Of a DNA stretch of 46,085 nt, positions 26,138-33,966 are shown in pieces; positions within the stretch are counted from its first letter, which is position 1, and the number at the start of each line of letters is the position of its first letter. This DNA is from Bacteroidota bacterium (GTDB lineage: Bacteria; Bacteroidota; Bacteroidia; Cytophagales; Microscillaceae): positions 1 to 46,085 of the forward strand of contig RDXI01000027.1 of NCBI GenBank assembly GCA_004292795.1, written 5' to 3'. Under the pieces are notes generated by a model. The model was not told the origin of the DNA. It worked only from the letters and a program-made list of their open reading frames with translations, and ran no database searches. Made by a program: the position numbers and the translations under genes.

Positions 26138-26692
26138 ATGATATACCCCATAGTAGCCTACGGAGATACTGTATTGAAGAAAGTAGCAGAGGGAATTTCC
26201 CCTCAAAGTGATGATTTTGACCTGAAGAAATTGGTGGCGGATATGTACGAAACCATGTACAATGCCAATGGCGTTGGGCTTGCCGCGCCCCAAATCGGTA
26301 TGAGCATTCGACTATTCATTATTGACTCTACGTTGATGCATGAGGACGAAACACAAGGCATCAAAAGAGCCTTCATAAATCCTACCCTCATCAGCGAAAC
26401 AGGCGAGGAATGGGCGTATGAAGAAGGCTGTTTGAGTATTCCTGATATTTTGGACAAGGTATATCGCAAGCCCGATATCGTGATGCACTATTTTGACGAA
26501 GATGGCAACGAACACGAAGAAGCCTTCACAGGACTAACGGCAAGAGTAATGCAACACGAATACGACCACCTCGAAGGCGTGCTATTTACTGACCACCTCT
26601 CTATGATGAAAAAAGCCGCTTGGCGCAATCGCCTAAACAATATATCGCGTGGCAACGTAAAAGCTAAATACCCCATGCGCTTTCCCAAATAA
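26138..26692 (+). CDS. def: Peptide deformylase
   Basis: The 184-residue product carries all three deformylase motifs: GVGLAAPQ (45-52), EGCLS (96-100, metal ligand Cys98) and QHEYDH (139-144, metal ligands His140 and His144 with catalytic Glu141). It removes the formyl group from nascent proteins. ATG 26138 is chosen from the conserved MIYPIVAYGD start; longer in-frame readings overlap the preceding gene. It is followed after 26 bp by the SiaC-like pair and may be co-transcribed with them. Confidence 0.97.
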   Translation: MIYPIVAYGDTVLKKVAEGISPQSDDFDLKKLVADMYETMYNANGVGLAAPQIGMSIRLFIIDSTLMHEDETQGIKRAFINPTLISETGEEWAYEEGCLSIPDILDKVYRKPDIVMHYFDEDGNEHEEAFTGLTARVMQHEYDHLEGVLFTDHLSMMKKAAWRNRLNNISRGNVKAKYPMRFPK

Positions 26693-26718
26693 CCTAATAA
26701 CCCAATAAAACAACTCTT

Positions 26719-27093
26719 ATGGATTTACCTACCATTGAAATAGCAGAAACCGAAGCCACTCCCCGCGTGTTCCTCAATCCACGCGAAGGCATATTTCTTA
26801 TTGCAGGTAGGTCGTACCCCTCCCCACAATCTCTTGAGCTTTTTTACAATCCTATCATCAATTGGTTGAAGGAGTACGCCAAACAACCTAACCGCACTAC
26901 CGAGTTTACCTTTGACCTCGAACACTTCAACACCGCCACGACCAAAATGATACTCCAAATTTTGGAAATCTTGGCAAAATTGCCCAACTACCACGTGTTG
27001 TGGTATAGCGATGAAAACGAATGGCGCACGCACCGCGAGTTTGAAGATATTTGTGAAATCACTTTGGATTGGAAACCTCGAAAAGACAGCTAA
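26719..27093 (+). CDS. SiaC-like (DUF1987) regulatory phosphoprotein, copy 1
   Basis: A complete 124-residue DUF1987 protein. Characteristic elements are the opening ATPRVFLNPREGIFLIAGRS, the central FNPIINWL-like helix (YNPIINWLKEYAK) and FDLEHFNTATTKMILQILE, followed by VLWYSDENE. In the SiaC family a Thr/Ser in the FNT(A/S) region is phosphorylated by a SiaB-type kinase and dephosphorylated by a SiaA-type phosphatase to switch partner binding, for example to a diguanylate cyclase. No kinase, phosphatase or cyclase is nearby. The second copy starts 13 bp downstream. Confidence 0.8.
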   Translation: MDLPTIEIAETEATPRVFLNPREGIFLIAGRSYPSPQSLELFYNPIINWLKEYAKQPNRTTEFTFDLEHFNTATTKMILQILEILAKLPNYHVLWYSDENEWRTHREFEDICEITLDWKPRKDS

Positions 27094-27106
27094 CAACAAC
27101 AACGAT

Positions 27107-27493
27107 ATGCTATTAGAACCTCTTGTTCGCGATAAAAAGGAAGATACGCCTCTCACTATTCTCGATGCTCAACAAGGCATTTTTGAATTGTCTGGTCGCT
27201 CTTTGCCCGAAGATGCCACTACTTTCTATGACCCCATAGTAGCATGGTTAGCCAATTATGCCACAAGCCCCAACCCCAACAGCGAATTTGTATTCAAGTT
27301 TGAGTATTACAATACTGCCACTTCGCGCACTTTGATTCGCTTGTTTGATGAAATAGCCAAAGTTCCCAATGCAACAGTGGTATGGTATTATGACCCTGCA
27401 GACGCAGAAGAGGAAGGCGAGATTGACGAAGTGGCGCAAGACCTTTCGGCTCTTTCAGGTATTCCTTTTGATTTTCGTTCTATAGAATCCTAA
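27107..27493 (+). CDS. SiaC-like (DUF1987) regulatory phosphoprotein, copy 2
   Basis: 128 residues, aligned by eye with the preceding gene: ILDAQQGIFELSGRSLPE, YDPIVAWLANYA, FKFEYYNTATSRTLIRLFDE, TVVWYYDPADAEEEGE. It conserves the YNTATS segment that contains the likely phospho-acceptor. A clearly diverged tandem duplicate rather than a recent copy, since identity is low outside the motifs. The chosen ATG 27107 lies just after the first gene's stop; a longer in-frame reading overlaps copy 1 and lacks sense. Confidence 0.8.
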   Translation: MLLEPLVRDKKEDTPLTILDAQQGIFELSGRSLPEDATTFYDPIVAWLANYATSPNPNSEFVFKFEYYNTATSRTLIRLFDEIAKVPNATVVWYYDPADAEEEGEIDEVAQDLSALSGIPFDFRSIES

Positions 27494-27513
27494 CATTTGT
27501 TCTCCTATATTGT

Positions 27514-27831
27514 ATGATTATTTTTGGTTGGAATCATTTCCTCATTCGTCAATGGTTGCCCCATGAACTTGGTTTGACTCACCCAGACGAACAAGCCGAC
27601 TACCACGTGGAGGTAAGGCAGAAATATTTTCACGTTTTTTGGATTCCGTTCTTTCCTATAGGCAAGATTTGGGGCATACGCAACCATGCAGACGACCAAC
27701 TGTATGACATAAGACATGATGCCATGACGCATATAGAGGAACAAAATGTAGAACCAAACGCGCCTTGGTACAGCTACGCTGGGCTTATGATTGTGGGCTT
27801 GCTGTTGCTTTATGGTATGATTATGGCATAA
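27514..27831 (+). CDS. Small tail-anchored membrane protein, 105 aa
   Basis: The N-terminal 80 residues are soluble, with FHVFWIPFFPIGKIWGIR. This phrase is similar to the conserved part of zinc-ribbon membrane proteins of Bacteroidota (a segment like FFIPVIPY), but no Cys pairs are present here. The C-terminus is one transmembrane helix (AGLMIVGLLLLYGMIMA). It follows the SiaC-like pair after 20 bp on the same strand, so it may belong to the same operon. Function unknown. Confidence 0.65.
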   Translation: MIIFGWNHFLIRQWLPHELGLTHPDEQADYHVEVRQKYFHVFWIPFFPIGKIWGIRNHADDQLYDIRHDAMTHIEEQNVEPNAPWYSYAGLMIVGLLLLYGMIMA

Positions 27832-27901
27832 ATTACTGCTACAATATACACTTTTTTTTATTTTTTTCGTTACTATTCAAAAACATTGCTATCCTACAAA
27901 T

Positions 27902-28651
27902 ATGCTAAAACGAACACTTCTTGTTTGCTTAACCCTTTGCATAGCGTTTAGTGCAGAAGCACAATCGCGCTTCCGTTTCGGATTTCGTTTCAACCCCCTT
28001 ATCTCGCTTGCAGGTGTGCAAGACAAAGACAAAAGCGACATCACAGGCTTGGATAAAGGTGGTAAATTTTTGTTCTCGTCAGGTTTGATGGCTACGTATG
28101 GCTTTTCGGAAAAAGTGGGACTTTATACAGGAGCTATGTTCGCCCTCAAAGGCTTCAAATCCAGTGTAAACTTCAAACCTACCAATGGCGATCAACGCTT
28201 GATTGTCCACAATGCCAATCTTACCTTCTTAGAAATACCTTTGGCATTACATTTGACTTCTAATGAAGTTACTACAGGTATGAAAATTCGTGGCTTGTTT
28301 GGACTTTCTGCCAATTTTTTGGTAGGCGCGAACACTACTCGCAATTCATACATTGTTGATATAATGAATGAAAAAAGCAAAAGCCAATGGCGCACAGAAG
28401 CAGATGCAACCAATGTAAACGGCTCAAATGCCGTTGAAACCAAACGCAAAAGTGGCACAGCAGGCTACAATGTATTTGTGCCTGACTTCCTAGTAGGCGC
28501 GGGTGTGGATTGGAACATCGAAGGTATTGGCGCATTTGACTTTGGCATCAGCTACCACAATGCTCTTGGCAACATCAGCAAATTCGCCTTGCGTGGCGAT
28601 GACCGCGCAAGTGTAAGCTATCTGTCATTTGACTTAGGCTACTACTTTTAA
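27902..28651 (+). CDS. Outer-membrane beta-barrel protein (PorT/OmpW-like small barrel)
   Basis: It has 249 residues with a signal peptide (LLVCLTLCIAFSAEAQ). The mature sequence alternates polar and hydrophobic residues in strands separated by charged loops (FRFGFRFNPLISLAGV; SGLMATYGFSEKVGLYTGAMF; KIRGLFGLSANFLVGA) and ends LSFDLGYYF, a typical barrel C-terminus. It fits the outer-membrane beta-barrel family common in Bacteroidota, though which sub-family is uncertain. Confidence 0.8.
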   Translation: MLKRTLLVCLTLCIAFSAEAQSRFRFGFRFNPLISLAGVQDKDKSDITGLDKGGKFLFSSGLMATYGFSEKVGLYTGAMFALKGFKSSVNFKPTNGDQRLIVHNANLTFLEIPLALHLTSNEVTTGMKIRGLFGLSANFLVGANTTRNSYIVDIMNEKSKSQWRTEADATNVNGSNAVETKRKSGTAGYNVFVPDFLVGAGVDWNIEGIGAFDFGISYHNALGNISKFALRGDDRASVSYLSFDLGYYF

Positions 28652-28653
28652 TT

Positions 28654-28792
28654 AGTTGTTGGTTAATTGATGTTAGATATTAGTCAATAGATGTTGGTTG
28701 ATTGATGTTAGATGTTAGTCAATAGATGTTGGTTGATTGATGTTAGATGTTAGTCAATAGATGTTGGTTGATTGATGTTAGATGTTAGTTTA
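28654..28792. repeat. Four tandem copies of a 35-bp unit
   Basis: Copies begin at about 28654, 28689, 28724 and 28759 with unit core GATGTTGGTTGATTGATG. The last three are nearly identical and the first has a few changes. It starts three bases after the barrel gene stop and is followed by C-rich low-complexity DNA with short CCCCATA repeats (about 28825-28871). There are no unique spacers, so this is a minisatellite and not a CRISPR array. Confidence 0.9.
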
Positions 28793-28877
28793 CCTCTATA
28801 ACCTGTAACCCCGTTTACCTGTTACCCCATACCCCATACCCCATTTCCCCCACCCGTTACCCATTTCCCCCAACAAT

Positions 28878-29039
28878 ATGAAAAAGACCATTGCAATTTT
28901 CGCTTTGATAGTATTGGCAGGAACAACCGCTTGTGGTCGTCGCTATACTTGCCCTACTTATCTCAAAAATGCAGATGACACGAAGCAAATCCGCGTTCAC
29001 GTAGCTCCTGCAACCTCTGTTGAACAATCTCGTAACTAA
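28878..29039 (+). CDS. Very small putative lipoprotein, 53 aa
   Basis: ATG 28878 opens a 53-codon frame: a hydrophobic signal (IAIFALIVLAGTTAC, putative lipid-attachment Cys19) followed by GRRYTCPTYLKNADD and a short polar tail. The Cys context (TTAC) is an imperfect lipobox, but the CG-RYTCPTY pattern recalls small conserved Bacteroidota lipoproteins. A hairpin terminator follows ten bases after the stop, supporting a real transcription unit. Function unknown. Confidence 0.65.
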   Translation: MKKTIAIFALIVLAGTTACGRRYTCPTYLKNADDTKQIRVHVAPATSVEQSRN

Positions 29040-29048
29040 TTGATTATC

Positions 29049-29085
29049 AGGCTTTTCAAACATTCATTTTTGGAAAGCCTTTTTT
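29049..29085 (+). terminator. Rho-independent terminator
   Basis: AGGCTTTTCAAA (29049-29060) pairs with TTTTGGAAAGCCT (about 29069-29080) with one mismatch, followed by TTTTT. It ends the mini-lipoprotein transcript. Confidence 0.85.
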
Positions 29086-29119
29086 ATTTTAAAAAAAATC
29101 AAAAAAATATGGCGAAAAA

Positions 29120-29151
29120 TTTGGAAGTTATAAAAACTCGCCGTATCTTTG
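29120..29151 (+). promoter_or_regulatory. Consensus Bacteroidota promoter with no downstream gene
   Basis: TTTG at 29120-29123, a 20-bp spacer and TATCTTTG at 29144-29151 match the -33/-7 pattern. No + strand coding frame follows; a terminator lies 35 bp downstream. Confidence 0.6.
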
Positions 29152-29156
29152 TAACG

Positions 29157-29224
29157 CTAAATAGTTAATAGTTTGTGTGTAATCGAAAACCATATCGGCT
29201 TTGCGGATATGGTTTTTATTTTTT
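29157..29224 (+). ncRNA. Candidate small RNA of about 65 nt
   Basis: Transcription from the promoter at 29144-29151 should start near 29157. It would run through a short AT-rich stretch without ATG into a terminator: AAAACCATATC (29186-29196) pairing perfectly with GATATGGTTTT (29206-29216), followed by a T-rich tract. A promoter and terminator enclosing non-coding DNA is the classic layout of a small RNA. Alternatively the promoter is a leftover of a lost gene. No known RNA family recognised. Confidence 0.4.
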
Positions 29225-30135
29225 TATAATAATTCATACAACAAACCACTGCCCAGCGTAATATACATAGCGATAGTCCACAAGGCAGACGCATATTCTA
29301 TCAATTTGGCGCGTTTCGCGCTTTTTTTGGTTATAAACAGGTAAGCAGGCAAGGCACAAAGCCCCAACATAACGCCCAATGCCACAAAAGGATACAGCTT
29401 ATAGCCCGCCCATACACACGCGCCTACGCTCAACAAGCAGGTAAGCAACAACATAGCCAACCACAGCCCTACAGCCTTGCCTGCCCCCAACATACCGCTG
29501 TAGGTAAGTACGCCTTCCGCCTCTTGTTCGGGAGCGCGAATTTTCCGCCCTACTTCTAAGACAATGCCATTCATAAACGAAACGGCAAAGAAAAACAACA
29601 ACCCTTGCGGGGCTTCCTTGCCTGCCAAGTGCCAATCTAAGCCACTCGCGTACATATCCACCAACGGAATGATGAGCATGTGCGAAACGACATACCAAAA
29701 TTGATGTTTTTTCAGCCACTTTGCCACAAAAAACTCCTTCGCCATGAGGCTCATATAACCCAACACAAGCGCGTAGAGCCACAACATTTTAAGGAAAAAA
29801 TAGAGATTGACTGCTATTTGTGCCACAACCACACACACGCCCAAAATGCCTAACTCGCGCAAAGACACCAAGCCACGCGGCACAGGCAAGTCTTGCCTAT
29901 AGCGTGCATCATCTTCTGCATCTTTGAACTCATCAAAAATTCGTAGCAACAAAAAAAGCGTTATCGTATTGAAAACGCCCCACGCAAAAGTAGGCAAGTC
30001 GATAAATCCCTGCGCTTGCCTGCACACCCGCGAATAGGCAACCGCCGAAAAACTAAAGGCTGTAATCAACAAGCCATGCGCCAAAAGAGGAAACCGCTCT
30101 TGCTGATAGATATAAAAACGTTGAAGGAAATGCAT
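29224..30135 (-). CDS. UbiA-family prenyltransferase-like membrane protein
   Basis: ATG 30135 is preferred over a TTG at 30195 because TATATTTG at 30165-30172 provides a promoter between them. The 303-residue polytopic protein has eight or nine hydrophobic segments. RIFDEFKDAEDDARYRQD, followed by PVPRG, is the first Asp-rich motif of UbiA prenyltransferases (Asp68 and Asp72), and EVGRKIRAPEQEAEG is a diverged second motif with Glu in place of the usual Asp. The family joins prenyl chains to aromatic or sugar acceptors in quinone, tetraether or heme-O synthesis; the acceptor here is unknown. Five dispersed 9-mers lie in or just upstream of this gene and its flank, including variants. Confidence 0.8.
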   Translation of the reverse strand: MHFLQRFYIYQQERFPLLAHGLLITAFSFSAVAYSRVCRQAQGFIDLPTFAWGVFNTITLFLLLRIFDEFKDAEDDARYRQDLPVPRGLVSLRELGILGVCVVVAQIAVNLYFFLKMLWLYALVLGYMSLMAKEFFVAKWLKKHQFWYVVSHMLIIPLVDMYASGLDWHLAGKEAPQGLLFFFAVSFMNGIVLEVGRKIRAPEQEAEGVLTYSGMLGAGKAVGLWLAMLLLTCLLSVGACVWAGYKLYPFVALGVMLGLCALPAYLFITKKSAKRAKLIEYASALWTIAMYITLGSGLLYELL

Positions 30136-30164
30136 GGCAAAACGAAGGCGAATAGGGCTATGCA

Positions 30165-30172
30165 CAAATATA
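30165..30172 (-). promoter_or_regulatory. TAnnTTTG -7 element for the UbiA-like gene
   Basis: The minus strand reads TATATTTG, 30 nt upstream of ATG 30135, supporting that start. Confidence 0.5.
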
Positions 30173-30425
30173 TAGGCTAAAATTTTCTTTTGCAAACGCG
30201 CCCCTTTGTCGGGTAGGCAAGGCTACTTTTGGTGTGCATTAAAAATACAGAATAGTCATATAAAAGTTTTTACAAAGTGAAATAGTGGCGTAAAGTAAAC
30301 CTTGCCTACATAGCCACAAAAAAAATCCTTGCCTGTTTTGTATATAAAAAACTGATAATCAATTTTTTAGCTAACTAAGCTATGAAACACTGCACGCCAT
30401 ACACGATTATTTCTAAAAAACTATA

Positions 30426-30433
30426 TAACTTTG
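30426..30433 (+). promoter_or_regulatory. TAnnTTTG -7 element for the DHH phosphoesterase gene
   Basis: TAACTTTG matches the consensus 86 nt before ATG 30519. The rest of the roughly 350-bp gap between the two divergent genes (30173-30518) holds two copies of the dispersed 9-mer and AT-rich DNA, and I see no further features. Confidence 0.55.
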
Positions 30434-30518
30434 CAAACCCAAACCGTTATACATCAATAGCAAAGCAGGAAAAAAACAAGACTTCTTGCTGTGTTGGGAA
30501 ACTTAGTATTCCGTACAA

Positions 30519-31541
30519 ATGGATAACTTAGAAGAGTACAAACGATGGATAAGCCAGCCTCGTAAGTTGGTTATCGTTACTCACCATACGCCTGATGCCG
30601 ATGCACTTGGTTCGAGCCTTGCTTTGGCACAATATCTGAAGAAAAAACAGCATCAGGTTACTGTTATTAGTCCCAGCGTTTATCCCTCTTTTTTGGAATG
30701 GATGAATGATAAGCGCGAAGTGTTGATTTACAATGACAACACCCATGACGTTTGCGAGCAAACGCTTCAAGATGCCGATATGGTATTCTTGTTAGATTTT
30801 TCTACTTTCGACCGCCTCCAAAATATGCGCGGGATTGTGGAAAGGTCGCCTACCAAGCGTTTTATAATAGACCATCACCAAAACCCCGAAATAAATGCCG
30901 ACTTTTGGCTGTGGGACACGCAAGCCTGCTCTACAAGCGAACTTGTCTATAGTTTTATAGAGATGCTGGACGACAATGTACTGATTGATGTGGCTATGGG
31001 AGAATGTATTTATGCGGGCATCGTAACAGATACGGCTTCGTTCAAACGCGCCTCGACTACCAAAAAATCACACCTTATTACAGCGCATTTGATGGATTTG
31101 GGCGTGTGTACGAACCGCGTGCAACGGTTGATTTATGACAATTTTTCGGAAGACCGTTTGCATTTTATCGGGCATATTTTGAAGGACAAACTGCACGTCT
31201 TGCCTGAATATCACGCTTCTTATTTGGTCATTACTTCGCAAGAGTTGGAGCAATACAAAACGCAATTAGGCGATACGGAGGGTTTGGTGGATTATGCTAT
31301 GTCGGTCAAAGATACGGTTGTAGCGGGAATTTTTATCGAAAAAAACGATTGTGTGAAGGTGTCGCTTCGGTCTGCAGGTGGTTTCGCAGTGAATACTATA
31401 GCAAGGCAATATTTCAATGGAGGCGGGCATTTGAACTCTGCGGCGGGTATGGTCAGTATTCCAATAGAACAAGCCGAAAAAACTTTCCTGCAAGTGCTTG
31501 ACCAACACAAAGAGGAGCTACAAAATTTGGTGCTTTGCTAA
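30519..31541 (+). CDS. DHH/DHHA1 phosphoesterase (NrnA-like nanoRNase/pAp phosphatase)
   Basis: The 340-residue product has the DHH domain metal motifs: VTHHTPDADALGSSLAL (Asp26, Asp28), LLDFS with Asp93, and DHHQNP (118-123). The C-terminal DHHA1 domain carries FNGGGHLNSAAG. Length and order match NrnA, which degrades 2-5-nt RNAs and pAp and in many bacteria also linear dinucleotides from c-di-AMP or c-di-GMP. All metal ligands appear present. It is followed by the FKBP lipoprotein gene after 14 bp. Confidence 0.9.
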   Translation: MDNLEEYKRWISQPRKLVIVTHHTPDADALGSSLALAQYLKKKQHQVTVISPSVYPSFLEWMNDKREVLIYNDNTHDVCEQTLQDADMVFLLDFSTFDRLQNMRGIVERSPTKRFIIDHHQNPEINADFWLWDTQACSTSELVYSFIEMLDDNVLIDVAMGECIYAGIVTDTASFKRASTTKKSHLITAHLMDLGVCTNRVQRLIYDNFSEDRLHFIGHILKDKLHVLPEYHASYLVITSQELEQYKTQLGDTEGLVDYAMSVKDTVVAGIFIEKNDCVKVSLRSAGGFAVNTIARQYFNGGGHLNSAAGMVSIPIEQAEKTFLQVLDQHKEELQNLVLC

Positions 31542-31555
31542 TCGAGAATTAAAAA

Positions 31556-32473
31556 ATGAAAACAAACATGAAAAAATATCTACTCCATATACAAACCCTT
31601 TGGGTGCTTTGCGTAGCCATCACGAGTTGCGGAGGCACAGAGGAAGGCAAGGACACCAAAAGCAACGGCACACTTACCGCCAACAGCGCGACCTTGCCTA
31701 ACCATGTGAAATATACCTTTCACAAGCGCAACGAAAAGGGGCGCAAACCCAAAGCAGGCGAGATGCTTACTTTCAGTCTATTGGTGCAAAACCACAAGGA
31801 CGCGGAACTAAGCAACACAACCTACACCGAACAGCCTTACGAGGAAGGCGAGAGCTATTTCACGTACAAGCCTTATTTCAAAGAAGTTTTCGCGATGACT
31901 GCCGAAGGCGATAGCCTTTCTTTTTGGATAAGTGTGGACTCGTTGGTGAATAAACCGGGCTACCTTGCCACGCCCAAAGTGCAAGCAGGGACTTTCCTGA
32001 AATATACGCTCAAAATGCTTCGCATACGCTCCAAAGAAGAAATAAAGCGCGAATTGAAAGAAAAATATGCTGAAAAACGCAAACAAGACAGCGTAGTAAT
32101 TGCCCAATACATACAAGAAATAAAAAAAAAAGAGGCAAGGGTAGAATTGCAAACTACGCCTTCGGGCTTGCTGTACTACATACGCAAACCGGGCAAGGGC
32201 AGAACGCCCATAGAGGGCGACACGGTAATGGTAAACTACACCGAAAAATCCATTGAAGGGAATTTGTTTGGCAAGTCTGACTCACCTACCGAGTTTATCA
32301 TTGGCGAAACTATGCCGAAAGGTTTGGAGGAAGGGCTAACGCTGATGACTGAAGGCGCGAGCAGTGTGTTTATCTTGCCTACCGAGCTGGGCTATGGCGA
32401 AAATCCACACGGCAACATTCCCAAAAATGCGGTTTTGGTGTATGAGATTGATATGATACGCTTGAAGCATTAA
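31556..32473 (+). CDS. FKBP-type peptidyl-prolyl isomerase lipoprotein
   Basis: A 305-residue product (or 301 from ATG 31568) with a lipoprotein signal (LWVLCVAITSC). The C-terminal part from about residue 197 is an FKBP domain: TTPSGLLYYIRKPGKG, GDTVMVNYTEKSIEG, MPKGLEEGLTLMTEG and FILPTELGYGENPHGNIPKN, with the usual YEIDMIRL end. The stretch of about 48-150 is a second, degenerate FKBP-like domain (PKAGEMLTFSLLVQN), linked by a Lys/Glu-rich helix. It is expected to assist folding in the periplasm or at the outer membrane; gliding bacteria have related lipoproteins (GldI type). Confidence 0.88.
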   Translation: MKTNMKKYLLHIQTLWVLCVAITSCGGTEEGKDTKSNGTLTANSATLPNHVKYTFHKRNEKGRKPKAGEMLTFSLLVQNHKDAELSNTTYTEQPYEEGESYFTYKPYFKEVFAMTAEGDSLSFWISVDSLVNKPGYLATPKVQAGTFLKYTLKMLRIRSKEEIKRELKEKYAEKRKQDSVVIAQYIQEIKKKEARVELQTTPSGLLYYIRKPGKGRTPIEGDTVMVNYTEKSIEGNLFGKSDSPTEFIIGETMPKGLEEGLTLMTEGASSVFILPTELGYGENPHGNIPKNAVLVYEIDMIRLKH

Positions 32474-32491
32474 AAATTTAGGCTTTTGGTG

Positions 32492-32499
32492 TATCTTTG
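32492..32499 (+). promoter_or_regulatory. TAnnTTTG -7 element only 4 bp before an ATG
   Basis: TATCTTTG ends at 32499 and the NadR-like ATG is at 32504. Normal spacing puts the transcript start on or next to the ATG, so this mRNA would be leaderless. A canonical -33 TTG at the right distance was not seen. Confidence 0.5.
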
Positions 32500-32503
32500 C
32501 TGT

Positions 32504-33067
32504 ATGAAAGCCCTCAAAATAGCTATCACAGGAGTAGAATCGACAGGCAAAAGCACGCTTACGGTCTTGTTGGCTACTCATTTTCAAAGTTTACACCTTA
32601 CAGAGTTTGCACGGCTGTACTTGCCTAAGCTCCAAAGACCGTATGGTCGCATGGACGTTTTGCGCATAGGACAACAGCAAATTATGCGACAGGAAACTAT
32701 GGACGCGCTCATTGCGGGTATGGTTACGCGACACGAGGCGGCAAAGGTATGCAAGCCTTTTTTCTTTGATACGGAACTTACAGTTATCAAAATTTGGTAT
32801 GAAACCAAGTACCAAAAAGCCTTGCCTGAATATTTGGAAAGAGCGTATCAGTTGCAAGATTTTGATTTGTATATTTTGCCTTATCCCGACCTCGAATGGG
32901 AAACGGACAACTTGCGCGAACACCAAAGCCTCGAAACGCGCCTACAGCTTTTCGCCCAATATGAGGCAGAACTACAACGTTTGGAACGCCCTTACTGCAT
33001 CATACGAGGCACAGGCGAGGCAAGAAACGAGCAAGCTATAGAGATTATTCGCGAGTTGTGTTTATAA
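32504..33067 (+). CDS. NadR-C-like nucleoside kinase/P-loop ATPase (AAA_28)
   Basis: The 187-residue product begins ALKIAITGVESTGKSTLT, a Walker A motif in the form used by the ribosylnicotinamide-kinase domain of NadR. Following segments (LTEFARLYL; FFFDTELTVIKIWYETKY; YILPYPDLEWETDNLREH) match that family, in which TEFAR and the FFDT(E/D) segment surround the substrate. There is no nucleotidyltransferase domain, so it would be the kinase alone, likely phosphorylating nicotinamide riboside in NAD salvage. Its 3' end is 29 bp from the OsmC-like start. Confidence 0.85.
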   Translation: MKALKIAITGVESTGKSTLTVLLATHFQSLHLTEFARLYLPKLQRPYGRMDVLRIGQQQIMRQETMDALIAGMVTRHEAAKVCKPFFFDTELTVIKIWYETKYQKALPEYLERAYQLQDFDLYILPYPDLEWETDNLREHQSLETRLQLFAQYEAELQRLERPYCIIRGTGEARNEQAIEIIRELCL

Positions 33068-33096
33068 ATTTTTTCCCTATTTTCCTTTCCTACTGT

Positions 33097-33489
33097 ATGT
33101 TGAACGTAACAGCGCATATCGACAAATCGCATTACCAAACCAATCTTTCCAACACGCGCCAGACCATCATAGCTGACGAACCCGCTACTGAAAATGGCAC
33201 AGATTTAGGGTTTTCGCCTAATGAATTGCTATGCAGTGCGTTGGCTTCTTGTACGGCAATTACCTTGCGTATGTACGCAGACCGCAAGCAATGGGACTTG
33301 CAAGAGGCAAAAGTGCAGGTAAGTTTTGAACGTGATGCTCAAAATGTAACGCATTTCAAACGCGAAGTAACACTCATAGGCGAGCTTACCTCCGAACAGC
33401 GCGAAAGGCTCTTAGGCGTAGCCAATGCTTGCCCTATCCACAAGGTTTTGACAAACCCTATAGAAGTAGCTACTTCTTTGACTGCTTAA
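33097..33489 (+). CDS. OsmC/Ohr-family protein
   Basis: ATG 33097 is preferred over an upstream overlapping TTG. The 130-residue protein has GFSPNELLCSALASCTAITL, with the first redox Cys in SCTA, and NACPIHKVL with the second. Together these are the two peroxidatic/resolving cysteines of OsmC-like enzymes, which reduce organic hydroperoxides. Length matches the short YhfA-like branch. Its stop overlaps the A-rich start of the downstream hairpin. Confidence 0.9.
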   Translation: MLNVTAHIDKSHYQTNLSNTRQTIIADEPATENGTDLGFSPNELLCSALASCTAITLRMYADRKQWDLQEAKVQVSFERDAQNVTHFKREVTLIGELTSEQRERLLGVANACPIHKVLTNPIEVATSLTA

Positions 33490-33523
33490 AAAAAACTTCG
33501 CTAAGATTTGAGCCTTAGCGAAG
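33489..33523 (-). terminator. Terminator for the CBS-domain gene
   Basis: CTTCGCTAAG (33496-33505) pairs with CTTAGCGAAG (33514-33523). On the minus strand the stem is followed by seven T, so it terminates the convergent CBS gene. Confidence 0.85.
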
Positions 33524-33549
33524 CAAAATATATAAGGATTAGGTAGGTT

Positions 33550-33966
33550 TTAATATTGTGTAAGCATATAGCGTATCACGTCTGTTGTGGTGATGATGCC
33601 TACCAAGCTATCGTTATCTACCACAGGCAAGGAATGAAACTCGGCTTCGGCAAATAGCTCAGCTACTTCGCGGATAGACGTATCACTCGAAACCGACACG
33701 ACTTTGTGCGTCATTACTTGCGAAATCGTAAGCATTTTCAAGATAGCCTCGTCTGAAGCGTCTTGGTTTTCGAACAATCTGCCAAACGTAAGGCGGTTGA
33801 TGTCGTTGCTACTAATCATACCCGCGATTTTCGTGCCTTTCAGCACAGGCAAGTGCCTCATACGGTTGTTTTTGAAAATGGCTACTACGTCTTCAAGCGT
33901 ATCGTTTTCTTGGACAGTAACCACTTGTTTGGTCATGATGTGCGAAACGGGTTCTCTCTTTTTCAT
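33550..33966 (-). CDS. Two-CBS-domain protein
   Basis: ATG 33966 starts a 138-residue protein made almost only of two CBS domains: PVSHIMTKQVVTVQENDTLE to IAGMISSNDINRL, and ISQVMTHKVVSVSSDTSIRE to LVGIITTTDVIRYM. Such stand-alone pairs bind adenine nucleotides and sense cell energy or second messengers. A longer reading upstream (to 34122) has no family support and is rejected. Monocistronic and convergent with the OsmC-like gene. Confidence 0.9.
   Translation of the reverse strand: MKKREPVSHIMTKQVVTVQENDTLEDVVAIFKNNRMRHLPVLKGTKIAGMISSNDINRLTFGRLFENQDASDEAILKMLTISQVMTHKVVSVSSDTSIREVAELFAEAEFHSLPVVDNDSLVGIITTTDVIRYMLTQY

Noticed and set aside
28654-28792. 35-bp repeats considered as a CRISPR array
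   Set aside because: The units are directly adjacent with no unique spacers, and no cas genes are nearby.
30136-30195. N-terminal extension of the UbiA-like protein from TTG 30195
   Set aside because: A TAnnTTTG element at 30165-30172 lies inside the extension, and the following ATG starts the family-like sequence.
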